Virus record (IMG/VR): IMGVR_UViG_3300030333_006208
Location: 1-22,641 of that record
Length of the DNA stretch: 22,641 bases
Strand: one strand, 5' to 3'
From: a virus
Shown here: positions 13,553 through 22,120 of the stretch, one piece after another
Numbering within the stretch: the first letter of the stretch is position 1
How the letters are laid out: each line of letters opens with the position of its first letter
Position numbers and translations under genes: made by a program
Notes under the pieces: model-generated
Told to the model about the DNA's origin: nothing
Database searches by the model: none
What the model saw: the letters and a program-made list of their open reading frames with translations, nothing else

Positions 13553-16408
13553 TTAATCCTCAAAGCCCGCACCAGAATTTGTAATAACAAAATCGAGAGC
13601 AATGAATTCGATAGATCTGGCAGGCTTCAAGAAGATCTTGGCATACAGCACATTTCTATCGATCAACTCTGGAGTTGTTGTGCTATCATCAAGCACGATT
13701 CTATAATCGGTAAGACCCAATCGTGCCTGCACCCCGCGCAAGAACTCTTCCGCCTTACTAGTAAAGCGGTTCCAAGTTGCTTGAACGTTTTGATCAAATA
13801 ATGTTGTAGCTGCAATTCTGGAAATTTCTTTCTTAACAAAAATCATTAAGCGTCGAACATTAATTCTATCAAGTGCCGATGGCGTAACTTGAAGTGTTTT
13901 TTGTCCAAAGATTACAATGCCCTCTGCGGGGAATGTGGCAATTGGATTAATATTTGCCTCATAAAGATCATCGCGGTTTTTAGATGTCAATCGCTCACGC
14001 GCTTGAATCACGGGTAATCCTGCTGACCCTTCGGTAAGACCGCCGCGAGTAAAGCCTGCGGGAGCAAACCAAAGTTCTGAATTTCTTTGTGCGCTTGAGA
14101 AAGTTCCAAGAGCAACAACCGAAGGCGGAACAAACACTAAGCTATCGGAAATACTGTCACGAATCTGTACCCATGGGTAATACGCACATCCATAGCTTGT
14201 ATTAAGCCTGCGATTGGTTAAATTAGTAATTGCGGTCGAGACCGAGCCTCGGTTACTTTGAACCGATTGTGTGTTCTCTGTTTGAGCACGATATCCCGAA
14301 TCAATGTCGATAACGGCGAGTGCATCACCACGAGCCTCACATGTCTCAATCATATGACTTGTTAGTGCCGCGTTGTATATACCAGGCGCTGCCAATAAGT
14401 TGTATTCGACCTCTTCTGGGTTTGCCACTGTATCAATGGCACGACGCACACTATAGAAAGCATAGTTTGTTGTATCGGACCCACCATTTATATCAGTGTT
14501 ATTGAACGGCTCTGCTTCTCTAATATCGAGTCCATCAAAGCCACCTTGAAGGGGAACTGTAAATCTATTATATCCCATATCGAGAACTTGCTCATACGTT
14601 CCGCTGCGTGCCGAGAACGAATTACCGGCTGCTCGCGAACCCGAAACATAAACTGCAACTTCGCCTGTTGCTGCAATGTTCGATGAACTTAAATCATCGA
14701 GTGTGAAGATATATGAATATTCTGTTGAGTCTACCACAGTAAAGCCATTGACTGCGTTTGGAAGGACACGAACTAAGTCAAGATAGCTGTCTTCAAAACG
14801 GTTGCTGCCAGCCTGAGTTGTATCGATACCAAAATATGCATCCAGGGGATCTGAAATATTTCCGTCAGAGGCACTTACTCGTAAATTAATCGTAGGATAA
14901 ACCAGAGACCCAGTAAAATCATATGCTTGCCCTGCGCCGATACCAGTGGCTAAAAAGGTTACATTAGCATCATAGGGGAGCCCAATGTCTCCAATACCGT
15001 TAACCCATCTATCTGTGGGCTCTGAGGTTCCAGACTGCCAAGACCAAGTTTTTTGACGGATAGGTCCGTATGAACCAAACGGAAGGAGACGGGGGTTACT
15101 GAGTAGACCTTCTTTAACATCAGGGTCTACTTCAACACGCACAATTGACGAGGCATTGGGATAATCCCCATAAACACGATGTCGTCGTTCCGTATCATCC
15201 CATTCAATAAACTGATCACCAATTACTCTCGCAATGTATCTAGGTGAGTTAGGGTTAAGGTTAAGAGAACTATATCGCTCCAAAACAATTGGGGCGTTAT
15301 CATTATCTCGTGCGTCACGAACTTCAACACCAAAACTTCCAAAAAGATCAAAATCATTTGTTGATTTCTTGATGTCTACAATAGAAATTTTCACTTTCTT
15401 TTGTTCATCTTCTCCCGCATCAAGAGTGTGGAACTTAAACAACTTTTTAGTATGCTGTGTGGCGTCAAAGCCTGAGAAAGCCGATTGATCATGTTGGGAA
15501 AAAATCCATGGAGTTTGTGCAGCCTGAAATCCAAATCGGAAATTGGCTGCATTATAGTTATTGGTACTTTCGTCAAGTCCGAGGATTGCTGCATGAGAAG
15601 AAGTAGCAGCGTATGTTGCTAAATGACGTTCGAATGTTGGACCAAGCCAGTAAGTTTCTTGGTTTGCCGTTCTTGTAATATCTGCATTAACAAGAGTTGG
15701 GTTAGTATTAAAAACTTTTCGAATATACTTTGCACTTGAGCGATCAAAGTTAAATGATGTGCATTTCTGAAGATTGCCGTTGCTATCTTTAATAAGTACT
15801 TTATACTCATTCTCTCCAGCAGACGAATCACCAGCTTTTTTTGCATCCTTAACGAGCACACCCGAACCACTTACAACTGTTGAAGTGCCACGGACGGTGC
15901 CAGAAATTTCAATCGCTCCTTCGTTAAGATACCATATGGCTGCTAAAGCGCCTGTTACTGCTGTTGTTGCGGAGGCAGATGGAAAAACAAAAAGACCATA
16001 AGCACCGCCATTGGTTCCAATGGCGCTTGTGTTTGATGCTGCGGTTTCCCAGCCAGCCTCACCTGCGGCACCATCAGCAACTTGTGAACTTTGAGCACCC
16101 AGGAGACGAACGACTGTCAAAGCACTGCTGTTTCTTAAATAAGCCTGAGCAGCATAGGCGGCATATGTTGGGGCAATATAATTGCCATTTCGCCAGGTGT
16201 CTGAACTATTACCACCTGGGATAGGATTACCAAAAATTCTAACATAATCAGAAAATGAATTGACCTTAACGGGACGCATTGCTGGTCCTCGTTCCGTTCT
16301 ACCAATAACCACTGGTCCGATCTCGTCTGGGATTCGTGGCAATTGTGAATTATCAATTTCATTGATGAAAATGCCTGGTGAAATAAACTTAAAAGATTTA
16401 ACTGACAT
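13553..16408 (-). CDS. 18: Contractile tail sheath protein (T4 gp18-like)
   Basis: 951 residues, much longer than T4 gp18 (659). The N-terminus SPGIFINEIDNSQLPRIPDE followed by IGPVVIGRTERGPA is the classic sheath start, with FSDYVRIFGNPIPGG after it. Near residue 775 lies the family hallmark ELWFAPAGFTRGGL, then EGIVIFGQKTLQ and INVRRLMIFVKKEIS. The C-terminal domain that polymerises the sheath ends with YAKIFLKPARSIEFIALDF. The extra length lies in the middle (roughly 120-680), where sheath proteins carry outward-facing domains that vary between phages. The ribosome site GGAG lies ten bases before the ATG, in a leader similar to those of the tube and neck genes. Identification is very secure; the function of the insertion is unknown. 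Confidence 0.95.
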   Translation of the reverse strand: MSVKSFKFISPGIFINEIDNSQLPRIPDEIGPVVIGRTERGPAMRPVKVNSFSDYVRIFGNPIPGGNSSDTWRNGNYIAPTYAAYAAQAYLRNSSALTVVRLLGAQSSQVADGAAGEAGWETAASNTSAIGTNGGAYGLFVFPSASATTAVTGALAAIWYLNEGAIEISGTVRGTSTVVSGSGVLVKDAKKAGDSSAGENEYKVLIKDSNGNLQKCTSFNFDRSSAKYIRKVFNTNPTLVNADITRTANQETYWLGPTFERHLATYAATSSHAAILGLDESTNNYNAANFRFGFQAAQTPWIFSQHDQSAFSGFDATQHTKKLFKFHTLDAGEDEQKKVKISIVDIKKSTNDFDLFGSFGVEVRDARDNDNAPIVLERYSSLNLNPNSPRYIARVIGDQFIEWDDTERRHRVYGDYPNASSIVRVEVDPDVKEGLLSNPRLLPFGSYGPIRQKTWSWQSGTSEPTDRWVNGIGDIGLPYDANVTFLATGIGAGQAYDFTGSLVYPTINLRVSASDGNISDPLDAYFGIDTTQAGSNRFEDSYLDLVRVLPNAVNGFTVVDSTEYSYIFTLDDLSSSNIAATGEVAVYVSGSRAAGNSFSARSGTYEQVLDMGYNRFTVPLQGGFDGLDIREAEPFNNTDINGGSDTTNYAFYSVRRAIDTVANPEEVEYNLLAAPGIYNAALTSHMIETCEARGDALAVIDIDSGYRAQTENTQSVQSNRGSVSTAITNLTNRRLNTSYGCAYYPWVQIRDSISDSLVFVPPSVVALGTFSSAQRNSELWFAPAGFTRGGLTEGSAGLPVIQARERLTSKNRDDLYEANINPIATFPAEGIVIFGQKTLQVTPSALDRINVRRLMIFVKKEISRIAATTLFDQNVQATWNRFTSKAEEFLRGVQARLGLTDYRIVLDDSTTTPELIDRNVLYAKIFLKPARSIEFIALDFVITNSGAGFED

Positions 16409-16470
16409 TATGAAGTGTCTCCTTGTCGCGCTTCAATATCTTGCGAATAAAATATTCTTATTATCGTTAA

Positions 16471-16478
16471 TAAATAGT
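16471..16478 (-). promoter_or_regulatory. ACTATTTA motif upstream of tail sheath
   Basis: Exact minus-strand ACTATTTA, 62 nt upstream of the sheath ATG, in a 101-nt gap that holds no gene and no clear terminator. The site overlaps a short direct repeat TTAATAAAT (plus strand 16468-16476 and 16478-16486). Candidate late promoter core. Confidence 0.48.
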
Positions 16479-16509
16479 TAATAAATTGGCGAAAGACCTA
16501 AATATACTC

Positions 16510-17397
16510 TTACTCTCGATAAAAAGGAACATTGCCGCTGACATGTAGATTTTCTGGTATATCTCCAAAGATTACGTGTTCTCTTGGTAATTTAATTTCT
16601 ACAGCGTTTTCTCTACGAACAATCTTGGGTTGTGCTTCGTTTTTATCACCACCAATTATATATCCAATAACTCTAAAGTTTATTTCCGTTTCATACCCCC
16701 TGGCATCTTCTAAGAGCGATGCCGCATTATTGTTTAATGTATAATCAGACTCAATAAATACCTCAAAACGATGATTGTCTTTGGTTATAACAAAATAATT
16801 AATAGCACCAGTTTTTGTCATAAACGGTGTAATAATTTCATTTATTTGCTGTTGATATTCAGCCATTACGGTTAAGGTATATGAAACCTCTAAATATACT
16901 GGTATTGGTACTGTGACTGTTTCGTAAACAACTTTTTTATTTTGTCTTGGAAAATTATTTTGACCTGTGCCAATTGTATCTAATACCAGTCTTTTTGAGT
17001 CTGCATTTGCAAAATTCGCAGTTTTGTCTTGCTTTATAACTCTCGCAATAGTCATGGAACCGCCCTTGACATCTGGGTAGTTTTGTCCTGCGGCGTAGTA
17101 AGCACCTCGTTTAGTAAGGTCTTTTGATATACCTGTTCTTTGTATACTCATTAGTGGGTATATAAGCCAACCATTAACATCACGCAGTTCTCTATCATGT
17201 TTAATTTGAAAAGCTCGTTCTGCTCCTGCCCAAAAGAAAGGGACTTTTTTAAATCCTTTGTTTGTTGTACAAAATATATCAAGATCTTCATCAATGTAAT
17301 CAAAAAGAGCGCGGTCAATAGTTTCAATTGTTGAAGGCTGAATTTCTATCTCTTTAAGCGGTGCAAGGTCTTGTTTCCTTGGGTTATCAGGTGGCAT
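16510..17397 (-). CDS. Tail sheath stabiliser / tail terminator (gp15-like)
   Basis: 295 residues, close to T4 gp15 (272), the protein that caps the head-proximal end of sheath and tube. Visible landmarks are LFDYIDEDLDIFCTTNKGFK near the N-terminus, PFFWAGAERAFQIKHDRELR, and the central block VSYTLTVMAEYQQQINEIIT followed by PFMTKTGAINYF. The C-terminal strand-rich part ends with FRVIGYIIGGDK. It overlaps the upstream neck gene by 11 bases; GAGGG lies before its ATG. The next gene downstream is the tail sheath, which fits the role. The gp15 equivalence is by pattern and context. Confidence 0.72.
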   Translation of the reverse strand: MPPDNPRKQDLAPLKEIEIQPSTIETIDRALFDYIDEDLDIFCTTNKGFKKVPFFWAGAERAFQIKHDRELRDVNGWLIYPLMSIQRTGISKDLTKRGAYYAAGQNYPDVKGGSMTIARVIKQDKTANFANADSKRLVLDTIGTGQNNFPRQNKKVVYETVTVPIPVYLEVSYTLTVMAEYQQQINEIITPFMTKTGAINYFVITKDNHRFEVFIESDYTLNNNAASLLEDARGYETEINFRVIGYIIGGDKNEAQPKIVRRENAVEIKLPREHVIFGDIPENLHVSGNVPFYRE

Positions 17398-17881
17398 CGA
17401 ATAGTCCCTCTCTTGAATAATATGCGGTGGCTACAATCTCAAACGTGTGTTCTATTTGACCAAACAATTGTCTTGCCCACTGTGTGCTGACGATTTCGTA
17501 ATAATAATCGCCATACAAAACAAAATCTCCTTCACGAACGTAAACATTTTGATCTTCAATTAATCTTCGTTTATGAAAATAAATCGTAATTGTATTTGAT
17601 TTATCCATACCTGCTACGGTATCTGCTTTGGTTTCTGTGCTTTGATAATCTACAAGAGCGTAAACGCGAACAGGGGGCAGAAATGTTTTTTCTATTGCCT
17701 CGCCATACAAATCGTTGTATTGGGTAATTGAGTCATCAATTGGATAATAAACTACCTCTTGTCCAATAACCCGTTCAATAAGTTCATCATTAACTTGTTT
17801 TACAAGATTACGTTCTTTCTCACCTAAAAATAATGGTGGAGGTGGTTGGGCGGGTTGTTTCCATTTTTCATCATCTGACAT
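17387..17881 (-). CDS. Neck / head-closure protein (gp14-like)
   Basis: 164 residues. The core reads YFHKRRLIEDQNVYVREGDF, then LYGDYYYEIVSTQWARQLFG and HTFEIVATAYYSREGLFD. This beta-rich pattern is what I associate with the gp14-like head-completion or stopper proteins of marine T4-type phages. Residues 8-18 are Pro-rich (QPAQPPPPLFL). The gene follows the connector gene by 14 bases with a strong GGGAGG site seven bases before the ATG. Its last 11 bases overlap the start of the next gene, suggesting coupled translation. The role in closing the head or joining the tail is inferred from family resemblance and order. Confidence 0.66.
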   Translation of the reverse strand: MSDDEKWKQPAQPPPPLFLGEKERNLVKQVNDELIERVIGQEVVYYPIDDSITQYNDLYGEAIEKTFLPPVRVYALVDYQSTETKADTVAGMDKSNTITIYFHKRRLIEDQNVYVREGDFVLYGDYYYEIVSTQWARQLFGQIEHTFEIVATAYYSREGLFDAT

Positions 17882-17895
17882 TTATCGCCCTCCCG

Positions 17896-19194
17896 TTATC
17901 CAACAAATATACCTGCTGGAATTTTTTTACTTACATCTTCAATATTGTTGCTTATGTCAGCATCTTTTGCTGCTAGAGCTTGATAGGTTAACTGATCAAA
18001 GACCTCTTTTAGCTCGGTTCGTAAATTATTTTGTTCTTCTCGTGCTTCAGAAATTAGCGCTGGTCCATTAAGTGTTACTGATTCGCCGGGAATTGGAATC
18101 GATGATAATTTAGAACGAACTTGACCTAAAGTCTCTTTTGACAGTGCTAATGCAAAACGCCTAATCCATTGTTTTCCAATAGAGTTTATATTGCCATATG
18201 GCACGTTTGCAAAAGGCAATGTATTCATGTTGTTGATGCCATTTATTCCTGCCGAACCAGATTGTTCTGTTGACCACGCATCATCAACAATTCTAAAGTC
18301 AAAGTGATAATATGTTGGTGTTGTGCTGCCTGGGCTAACTGGTTGAGGAAATATTCTTAAATTATTATTTTCTAATTCATATGAATAGTGAGAATTTCTG
18401 GTATATATTGCATCTTCAAATGACATTGCTTGTGCCTTATTTTGCCACACTGGCACCAATTGAAATGTTGAATCGTCTGCGTATTGTCCATAGTTGGCTA
18501 AGTTGCCCACTGTGTTGAGCCCTCCGTAATAACCAAAAAACCTCCACATAGCTGATGGAGACTTATAATATACCCTATTAACAACTATTTTTTTACCTGT
18601 CACCAATCCAGAATATGGTACTGTGCCACCTGTAGCTTCATCATAGTTATTGTTTGAAGCGCTTAAAACAATGGCTCCTAAATTATAGTCCTGTACTTTA
18701 TCTACTGCTTTAAAAGAGGCAGAATAGATAGTGGTTGCCCCACCTATGCCAGCATGAGTGGAGTATCCCTCACTATATTTTTCATTTAAAGCAAGTGTAA
18801 CTCTTGGGTATTTTAAAGCAACATGAGTACCACTCAGGCTTGATGAAAGCGCCCCAGACTTAAGCGAGCCCCTATGGTCAAAAGTGCCAGTTGTCATACC
18901 AAGCACTTCTGAAAGAACGTTCTTTGATTGATGCATATTAACAATATAAGAATATTCTAACACTGCTTCTTCGTAAGCAGAATATACGCTTCCAGTAGTC
19001 AATTCGATATCTAAGATATCTCCGCCAAGTTTTTGATAGGTATAGTTAACCTGATCCGCTGCTCCTGATAAAAAATCTTGTGATGTGTCATAAACACCAA
19101 TTGGGGTTTGAGACGCAACAGTTGATGCTGATCCAGTGCGCGGTAACACAATAGCACTAACTTCGCTAGCGGGGGTAAGGGTCGGTATCGCCAT
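17896..19194 (-). CDS. Neck / head-to-tail connector protein (gp13-like)
   Basis: 432 residues. The central segment VYSAYEEAVLEYSYIVNMHQ and the C-terminal helical segment IGKQWIRRFALALSKETLGQ, followed by RSK.SSIPIPGESVTLNG, look like the conserved parts of connector or neck proteins in T4-type phages, which sit between portal and tail. The position between major capsid and two further completion proteins supports this. The product should be cytoplasmic and then a virion component. The ribosome site GGAG lies 11 bases before the ATG, inside the leader GGAGACTTATAA that is shared exactly with the tail tube gene. The assignment to gp13 in particular is by position and pattern, not by a search. 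A portal-adaptor role is the main alternative. Confidence 0.7.
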   Translation of the reverse strand: MAIPTLTPASEVSAIVLPRTGSASTVASQTPIGVYDTSQDFLSGAADQVNYTYQKLGGDILDIELTTGSVYSAYEEAVLEYSYIVNMHQSKNVLSEVLGMTTGTFDHRGSLKSGALSSSLSGTHVALKYPRVTLALNEKYSEGYSTHAGIGGATTIYSASFKAVDKVQDYNLGAIVLSASNNNYDEATGGTVPYSGLVTGKKIVVNRVYYKSPSAMWRFFGYYGGLNTVGNLANYGQYADDSTFQLVPVWQNKAQAMSFEDAIYTRNSHYSYELENNNLRIFPQPVSPGSTTPTYYHFDFRIVDDAWSTEQSGSAGINGINNMNTLPFANVPYGNINSIGKQWIRRFALALSKETLGQVRSKLSSIPIPGESVTLNGPALISEAREEQNNLRTELKEVFDQLTYQALAAKDADISNNIEDVSKKIPAGIFVG

Positions 19195-19215
19195 TAATTA
19201 TAAGTCTCCTCTCAT

Positions 19216-19223
19216 TAAATAGT
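19216..19223 (-). promoter_or_regulatory. ACTATTTA motif upstream of neck gene
   Basis: Exact minus-strand ACTATTTA between the capsid terminator and the next start codon, 21 nt upstream of the ATG. Its position directly behind a terminator argues that it restarts transcription. Candidate late promoter core. Confidence 0.5.
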
Positions 19224-19228
19224 TTATG

Positions 19229-19264
19229 TCATAAAGAAAACCCCCGCCAATCGCTTGACGAGGG
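19229..19264 (-). terminator. Rho-independent terminator after major capsid gene
   Basis: On the minus strand CCCTCGTCAA pairs with TTGGCGGGGG through ten base pairs (two are G-T) around a GCGA loop of the stable GNRA class (19241-19264). It is followed by TTTTCTTTAT. It lies 32 nt after the capsid stop and before a new ACTATTTA motif, so it should cap the capsid message and let the neck genes be transcribed separately. Confidence 0.88.
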
Positions 19265-19296
19265 AATTCTTTTATACTACCGTTTGTTTAGTCGTA

Positions 19297-21054
19297 TCAC
19301 ACAAGGTTAACGACAACAACTAGTCCGTACATGTCTGGACGAACCATCTTCTTACCGTAGCGTGTCATGACTCCCTTGCGGGGCACGAAATCTTCGGTTC
19401 CGAAAATAGTAGGTGTGACCTGTAGTGGAACGTATGGCGCGTACACATAGCCGCTCTCCAAGAAGGATCCACCCTTACGACCGACGAGAACAATGTTCCG
19501 TGGGAAATAAGGATCAACGTAGACATCCCATTTCTTGGAAAGTGCGCCGACCTTGACAGCACCAACGGTGCCGCGATCAGCATCAGCAGTTACGGAAGCA
19601 CGGAATCCAGCGGTGAACTCAAGGACGTTAGCAACTTCAGGTCCGACGACAATGAAGTTAGCTCCGCCGCGAAGAGTCTTGCGGTGAATTTGTGCAGACA
19701 CATCGTTGATTGTCTCAACAAGTGTCTCATACCACTCAGAAACCGTACCAGTGAAGTCAGGAGTTGATGTAGTAGCACCAACCTCTTGACCAGTAAGACG
19801 GTTTACGAATCTGCCTGCATGGCGTGACCAGTAGTAGCGTCCTGCGGTTGCACCTTTAATAAGGTCTTCAAGAATCTCACGATCAATCTCAAGAGCAATT
19901 TGCTCGGAGAGGATTGAAGTAAGTTCCACCTCTGCATCCAAGTTGTGGTATGCGTTGAGGTCTTGACCTAATTCAGGTGTCCACTTAGCTTTTAACTTTT
20001 TAGTCAAAGCGGTGATGCTAACGGAATCGACCTTGATGTCAATTTCTGGAATGAACGTGGCGTCTGAGTTTTCAGTGGCAGTATCTGTTGCCTGCTCAAG
20101 ACCCCAAGTAGGATCACCAACGACTGCGCCGACATTATCGCCGCCGACATTAACGAAGTCATCCTTAATTGCCCATACAAGTGTTTCTGTCGCTCCACAG
20201 AATGAAGAAGACATTTCGTTAGGACGAGCCGATCCGTCAACTGATGCAAACACCAAGAGAATGGTATTTTTAGCATCGGTGCCTGGATCATAAAGACCAC
20301 CGTTCGAGCCAGACCACTGTGCTAAACGACGCACTTGTGCAGCGCCTGCAAGACCTTGAGAAGCAGAAATGCTAATCAAATTATCAAGATTAAGCTGCGA
20401 AAGGTCGGCTGCTGTCACCGAAGCGACGAGACAGTTGGTTGTACCAGAAGTAAAGGCTGGATCATAGCGTACAAGCTTATCACCAACGCCACCAGCGCCC
20501 ACTGTATCCCAGGTGCCACCAAAAGTACCAGAAGTAAGAGCGGTAACTGAAATGACTCCAGATCCTGTTGGAGAAGAATAGCCATTGTTCAATGCATAGA
20601 AAGAGTTCTCTGCATTAAGCCCGCTAAGACTTACACCACCAGTGATTTGTGAACCAACGGCACCACCACCATACAACGAGTTGCCCGAAAGCATTCCTAA
20701 CTTGCCACCAGTCTCATCAGAAACGGTAAAATCAAGGAAGAAAACGAGTCCACTTGGGAGACTCATTGGTTGAACGCTAACGAGATCGTTTGCGATCAAG
20801 CCGCCGAAAACACGACGGACAATTGGAAAAGCAACTGCGGCGAATCCTTGGACATCGCCCGATGCCATTGCGGAAGTTTCACGAAGAAGTTCCTTAGCTT
20901 GGTTCTCCAAAAGGCGAGCCATGCTATTGCGAGTGCGATTATTGTCGAGTCCTTCAAGAAGTCCTGTCTTCTCCCACTTGGAAAGAAGTGCAGCACCCTC
21001 TTGAGAGAGGTCACGATCAACAATGCCCTCAGTTAGTTTATCTAAAACTGACAT
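19297..21054 (-). CDS. 23: Major capsid protein (T4 gp23-like)
   Basis: 585 residues, somewhat longer than T4 gp23 (521). The N-terminal delta region reads LLSKWEKTGLLEGLDN and ARLLENQAKELLRE, matching the gp23 pattern NKW..LLEG..ENQ. After it comes FPIVRRVFGGLIANDLVSVQ followed by PMS.P.GLVF, the typical fold entry of this family. A prohead-protease site of the LxE type is likely after Glu59 (LRE/TSAM), at the position where T4 gp23 is cut (Glu65); LLE at 48-50 is an alternative. The C-terminal part includes FGTEDFVPRKGVMTRYGKK, a gp23-like ending. A Gly/Ser/Thr-rich stretch at about 125-260 is probably a surface insertion. Translation should be strong: AAAGGAGG sits nine bases before the ATG. 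A hairpin terminator follows the gene. The identification is very secure; the cleavage site is inferred. Confidence 0.95.
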   Translation of the reverse strand: MSVLDKLTEGIVDRDLSQEGAALLSKWEKTGLLEGLDNNRTRNSMARLLENQAKELLRETSAMASGDVQGFAAVAFPIVRRVFGGLIANDLVSVQPMSLPSGLVFFLDFTVSDETGGKLGMLSGNSLYGGGAVGSQITGGVSLSGLNAENSFYALNNGYSSPTGSGVISVTALTSGTFGGTWDTVGAGGVGDKLVRYDPAFTSGTTNCLVASVTAADLSQLNLDNLISISASQGLAGAAQVRRLAQWSGSNGGLYDPGTDAKNTILLVFASVDGSARPNEMSSSFCGATETLVWAIKDDFVNVGGDNVGAVVGDPTWGLEQATDTATENSDATFIPEIDIKVDSVSITALTKKLKAKWTPELGQDLNAYHNLDAEVELTSILSEQIALEIDREILEDLIKGATAGRYYWSRHAGRFVNRLTGQEVGATTSTPDFTGTVSEWYETLVETINDVSAQIHRKTLRGGANFIVVGPEVANVLEFTAGFRASVTADADRGTVGAVKVGALSKKWDVYVDPYFPRNIVLVGRKGGSFLESGYVYAPYVPLQVTPTIFGTEDFVPRKGVMTRYGKKMVRPDMYGLVVVVNLV

Positions 21055-22025
21055 TATTTATTACCTCCTTTAATGCCTGCTAAAGCCCTCATCCTATTAA
21101 AATGTGGATTTTGGGGTTTTGTCTCCCTACGACGAGGGAGGGTTGGCGACGATTTTTCCACCGCTTCGCGAAGTGATTGTGGAGCTTTACTGTTTCTAGA
21201 TTCTCCCACTGCGCTCTGAAGGGTTTCATAAATAACCTTCGCCTCTTCAACAGAATCGGCATTCGAAATAGACTCGACAATCTTTGTTTTTTGTCGCTCA
21301 TTCAAGGAGGTGCTATTTAACACCCGATTCGTGTAAAGTAAACGAGCGTTTGAAAGATTAACTTCTTCCAATCGCTCTTTTAAATGTAAAATTGTTTTTT
21401 GTAAATTAGACTTTTCTTGCTTAAGTGTCTCGTTTTCATTAAGATACATGTCTGCTTCTTCACGAGCTTTTTGAAGAGCAGCGTGCTCTTCTGCAAGTTC
21501 GTCATCTTTGAGGGCTGCGAGTGTCACTTTTTGCCCTTCAAGATTACGATCAGTAGGGGTTGAGCGTCCTCCCAAACCTTGGTCTGGGATACCTAAGTCT
21601 ACTTTAAGCTCTTCAGCAATAGCGTCAAGAATTTCCTCGTCAAGCTCGATTTCTTCGTCAAGATCGGCTTCTTCGGATCCTTCGGCTTGAACGGCTTCCT
21701 CGATTTCTTCTTCGAGGGTGTCAGCGAGATCTTCGTGAGATTCCTCAACAGGCTCTTCCTCCTCGGACAAGGCACGTTCAAGTGCTTCAAGGTCTAAACG
21801 AACCATAATCGGTTCATCACCTTCTTCAACAGCGTAAGGAACTTCTTCCATCACTGAGCTTTCTTCCTCCTCTTCAAGGGTATCTTCTTCTTGTTCTAAA
21901 AGAGAGTTGACGGCATCCCTAACTTCGGAGGAGTATTTTTCAATAATCGCTGCTTCGGCGTTTTTAATAGCCGCCTCTTTTAATGCTTCCGCATCAACAA
22001 TTGCTTGTTCTAACAAAGTAGACAT
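21054..22025 (-). CDS. 22: Prohead core scaffold protein (T4 gp22-like)
   Basis: 323 residues, internal scaffold around which the capsid shell assembles before being degraded by the prohead protease. The N-terminal half is strongly acidic, with long Glu runs (about residues 45-145). Residues about 175-225 are heptad-rich and likely coiled coil. A conserved gp22-type segment follows (SLNERQKTKIVESISNA, about 240-256), and the C-terminus ends in NRMRALAGIKGG. An ATG five codons further upstream (22040) has no Shine-Dalgarno; the chosen ATG has GGAG nine bases before it, so it is preferred. The last codons contain the ribosome site (AAAGGAGG) of the capsid gene, and the stop overlaps the capsid start by one base (TAATG), so the two are translationally coupled. 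No prohead protease (gp21) is in the window. It is normally encoded close by, so it probably lies to the right. Confidence 0.86.
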   Translation of the reverse strand: MSTLLEQAIVDAEALKEAAIKNAEAAIIEKYSSEVRDAVNSLLEQEEDTLEEEEESSVMEEVPYAVEEGDEPIMVRLDLEALERALSEEEEPVEESHEDLADTLEEEIEEAVQAEGSEEADLDEEIELDEEILDAIAEELKVDLGIPDQGLGGRSTPTDRNLEGQKVTLAALKDDELAEEHAALQKAREEADMYLNENETLKQEKSNLQKTILHLKERLEEVNLSNARLLYTNRVLNSTSLNERQKTKIVESISNADSVEEAKVIYETLQSAVGESRNSKAPQSLREAVEKSSPTLPRRRETKPQNPHFNRMRALAGIKGGNK

Positions 22026-22060
22026 AGATAGACACTCCATAAAATATAATTGGTCAAATA

Positions 22061-22068
22061 TAAATAGT
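22061..22068 (-). promoter_or_regulatory. ACTATTTA motif upstream of scaffold gene
   Basis: Minus-strand 8-mer ACTATTTA, 35 nt upstream of the preferred scaffold start. Five further exact copies sit in other intergenic gaps of this operon. A TTGACA lies just upstream on the same strand (about 22075-22080), followed 15 nt later by TATATT, so a host-type promoter could overlap it. Candidate late promoter core; function is inferred from position and recurrence only. Confidence 0.45.
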
Positions 22069-22120
22069 ATATTATTTTGTCAAATGCCAGATAATATTAT
22101 TGTATGCACTGTTGAAAGGT

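Noticed and set aside
22026-22040. Upstream ATG giving a scaffold protein five residues longer
   Set aside because: No Shine-Dalgarno before it, whereas GGAG is correctly spaced for the ATG at 22025; the first ATG itself forms part of that site (ATGGAG).
22075-22095. AATAATATTATT palindrome near the end of the Asp-box gene as a terminator
   Set aside because: A pure A/T stem with no G/C pairs and no following T-tract on the minus strand is too weak.
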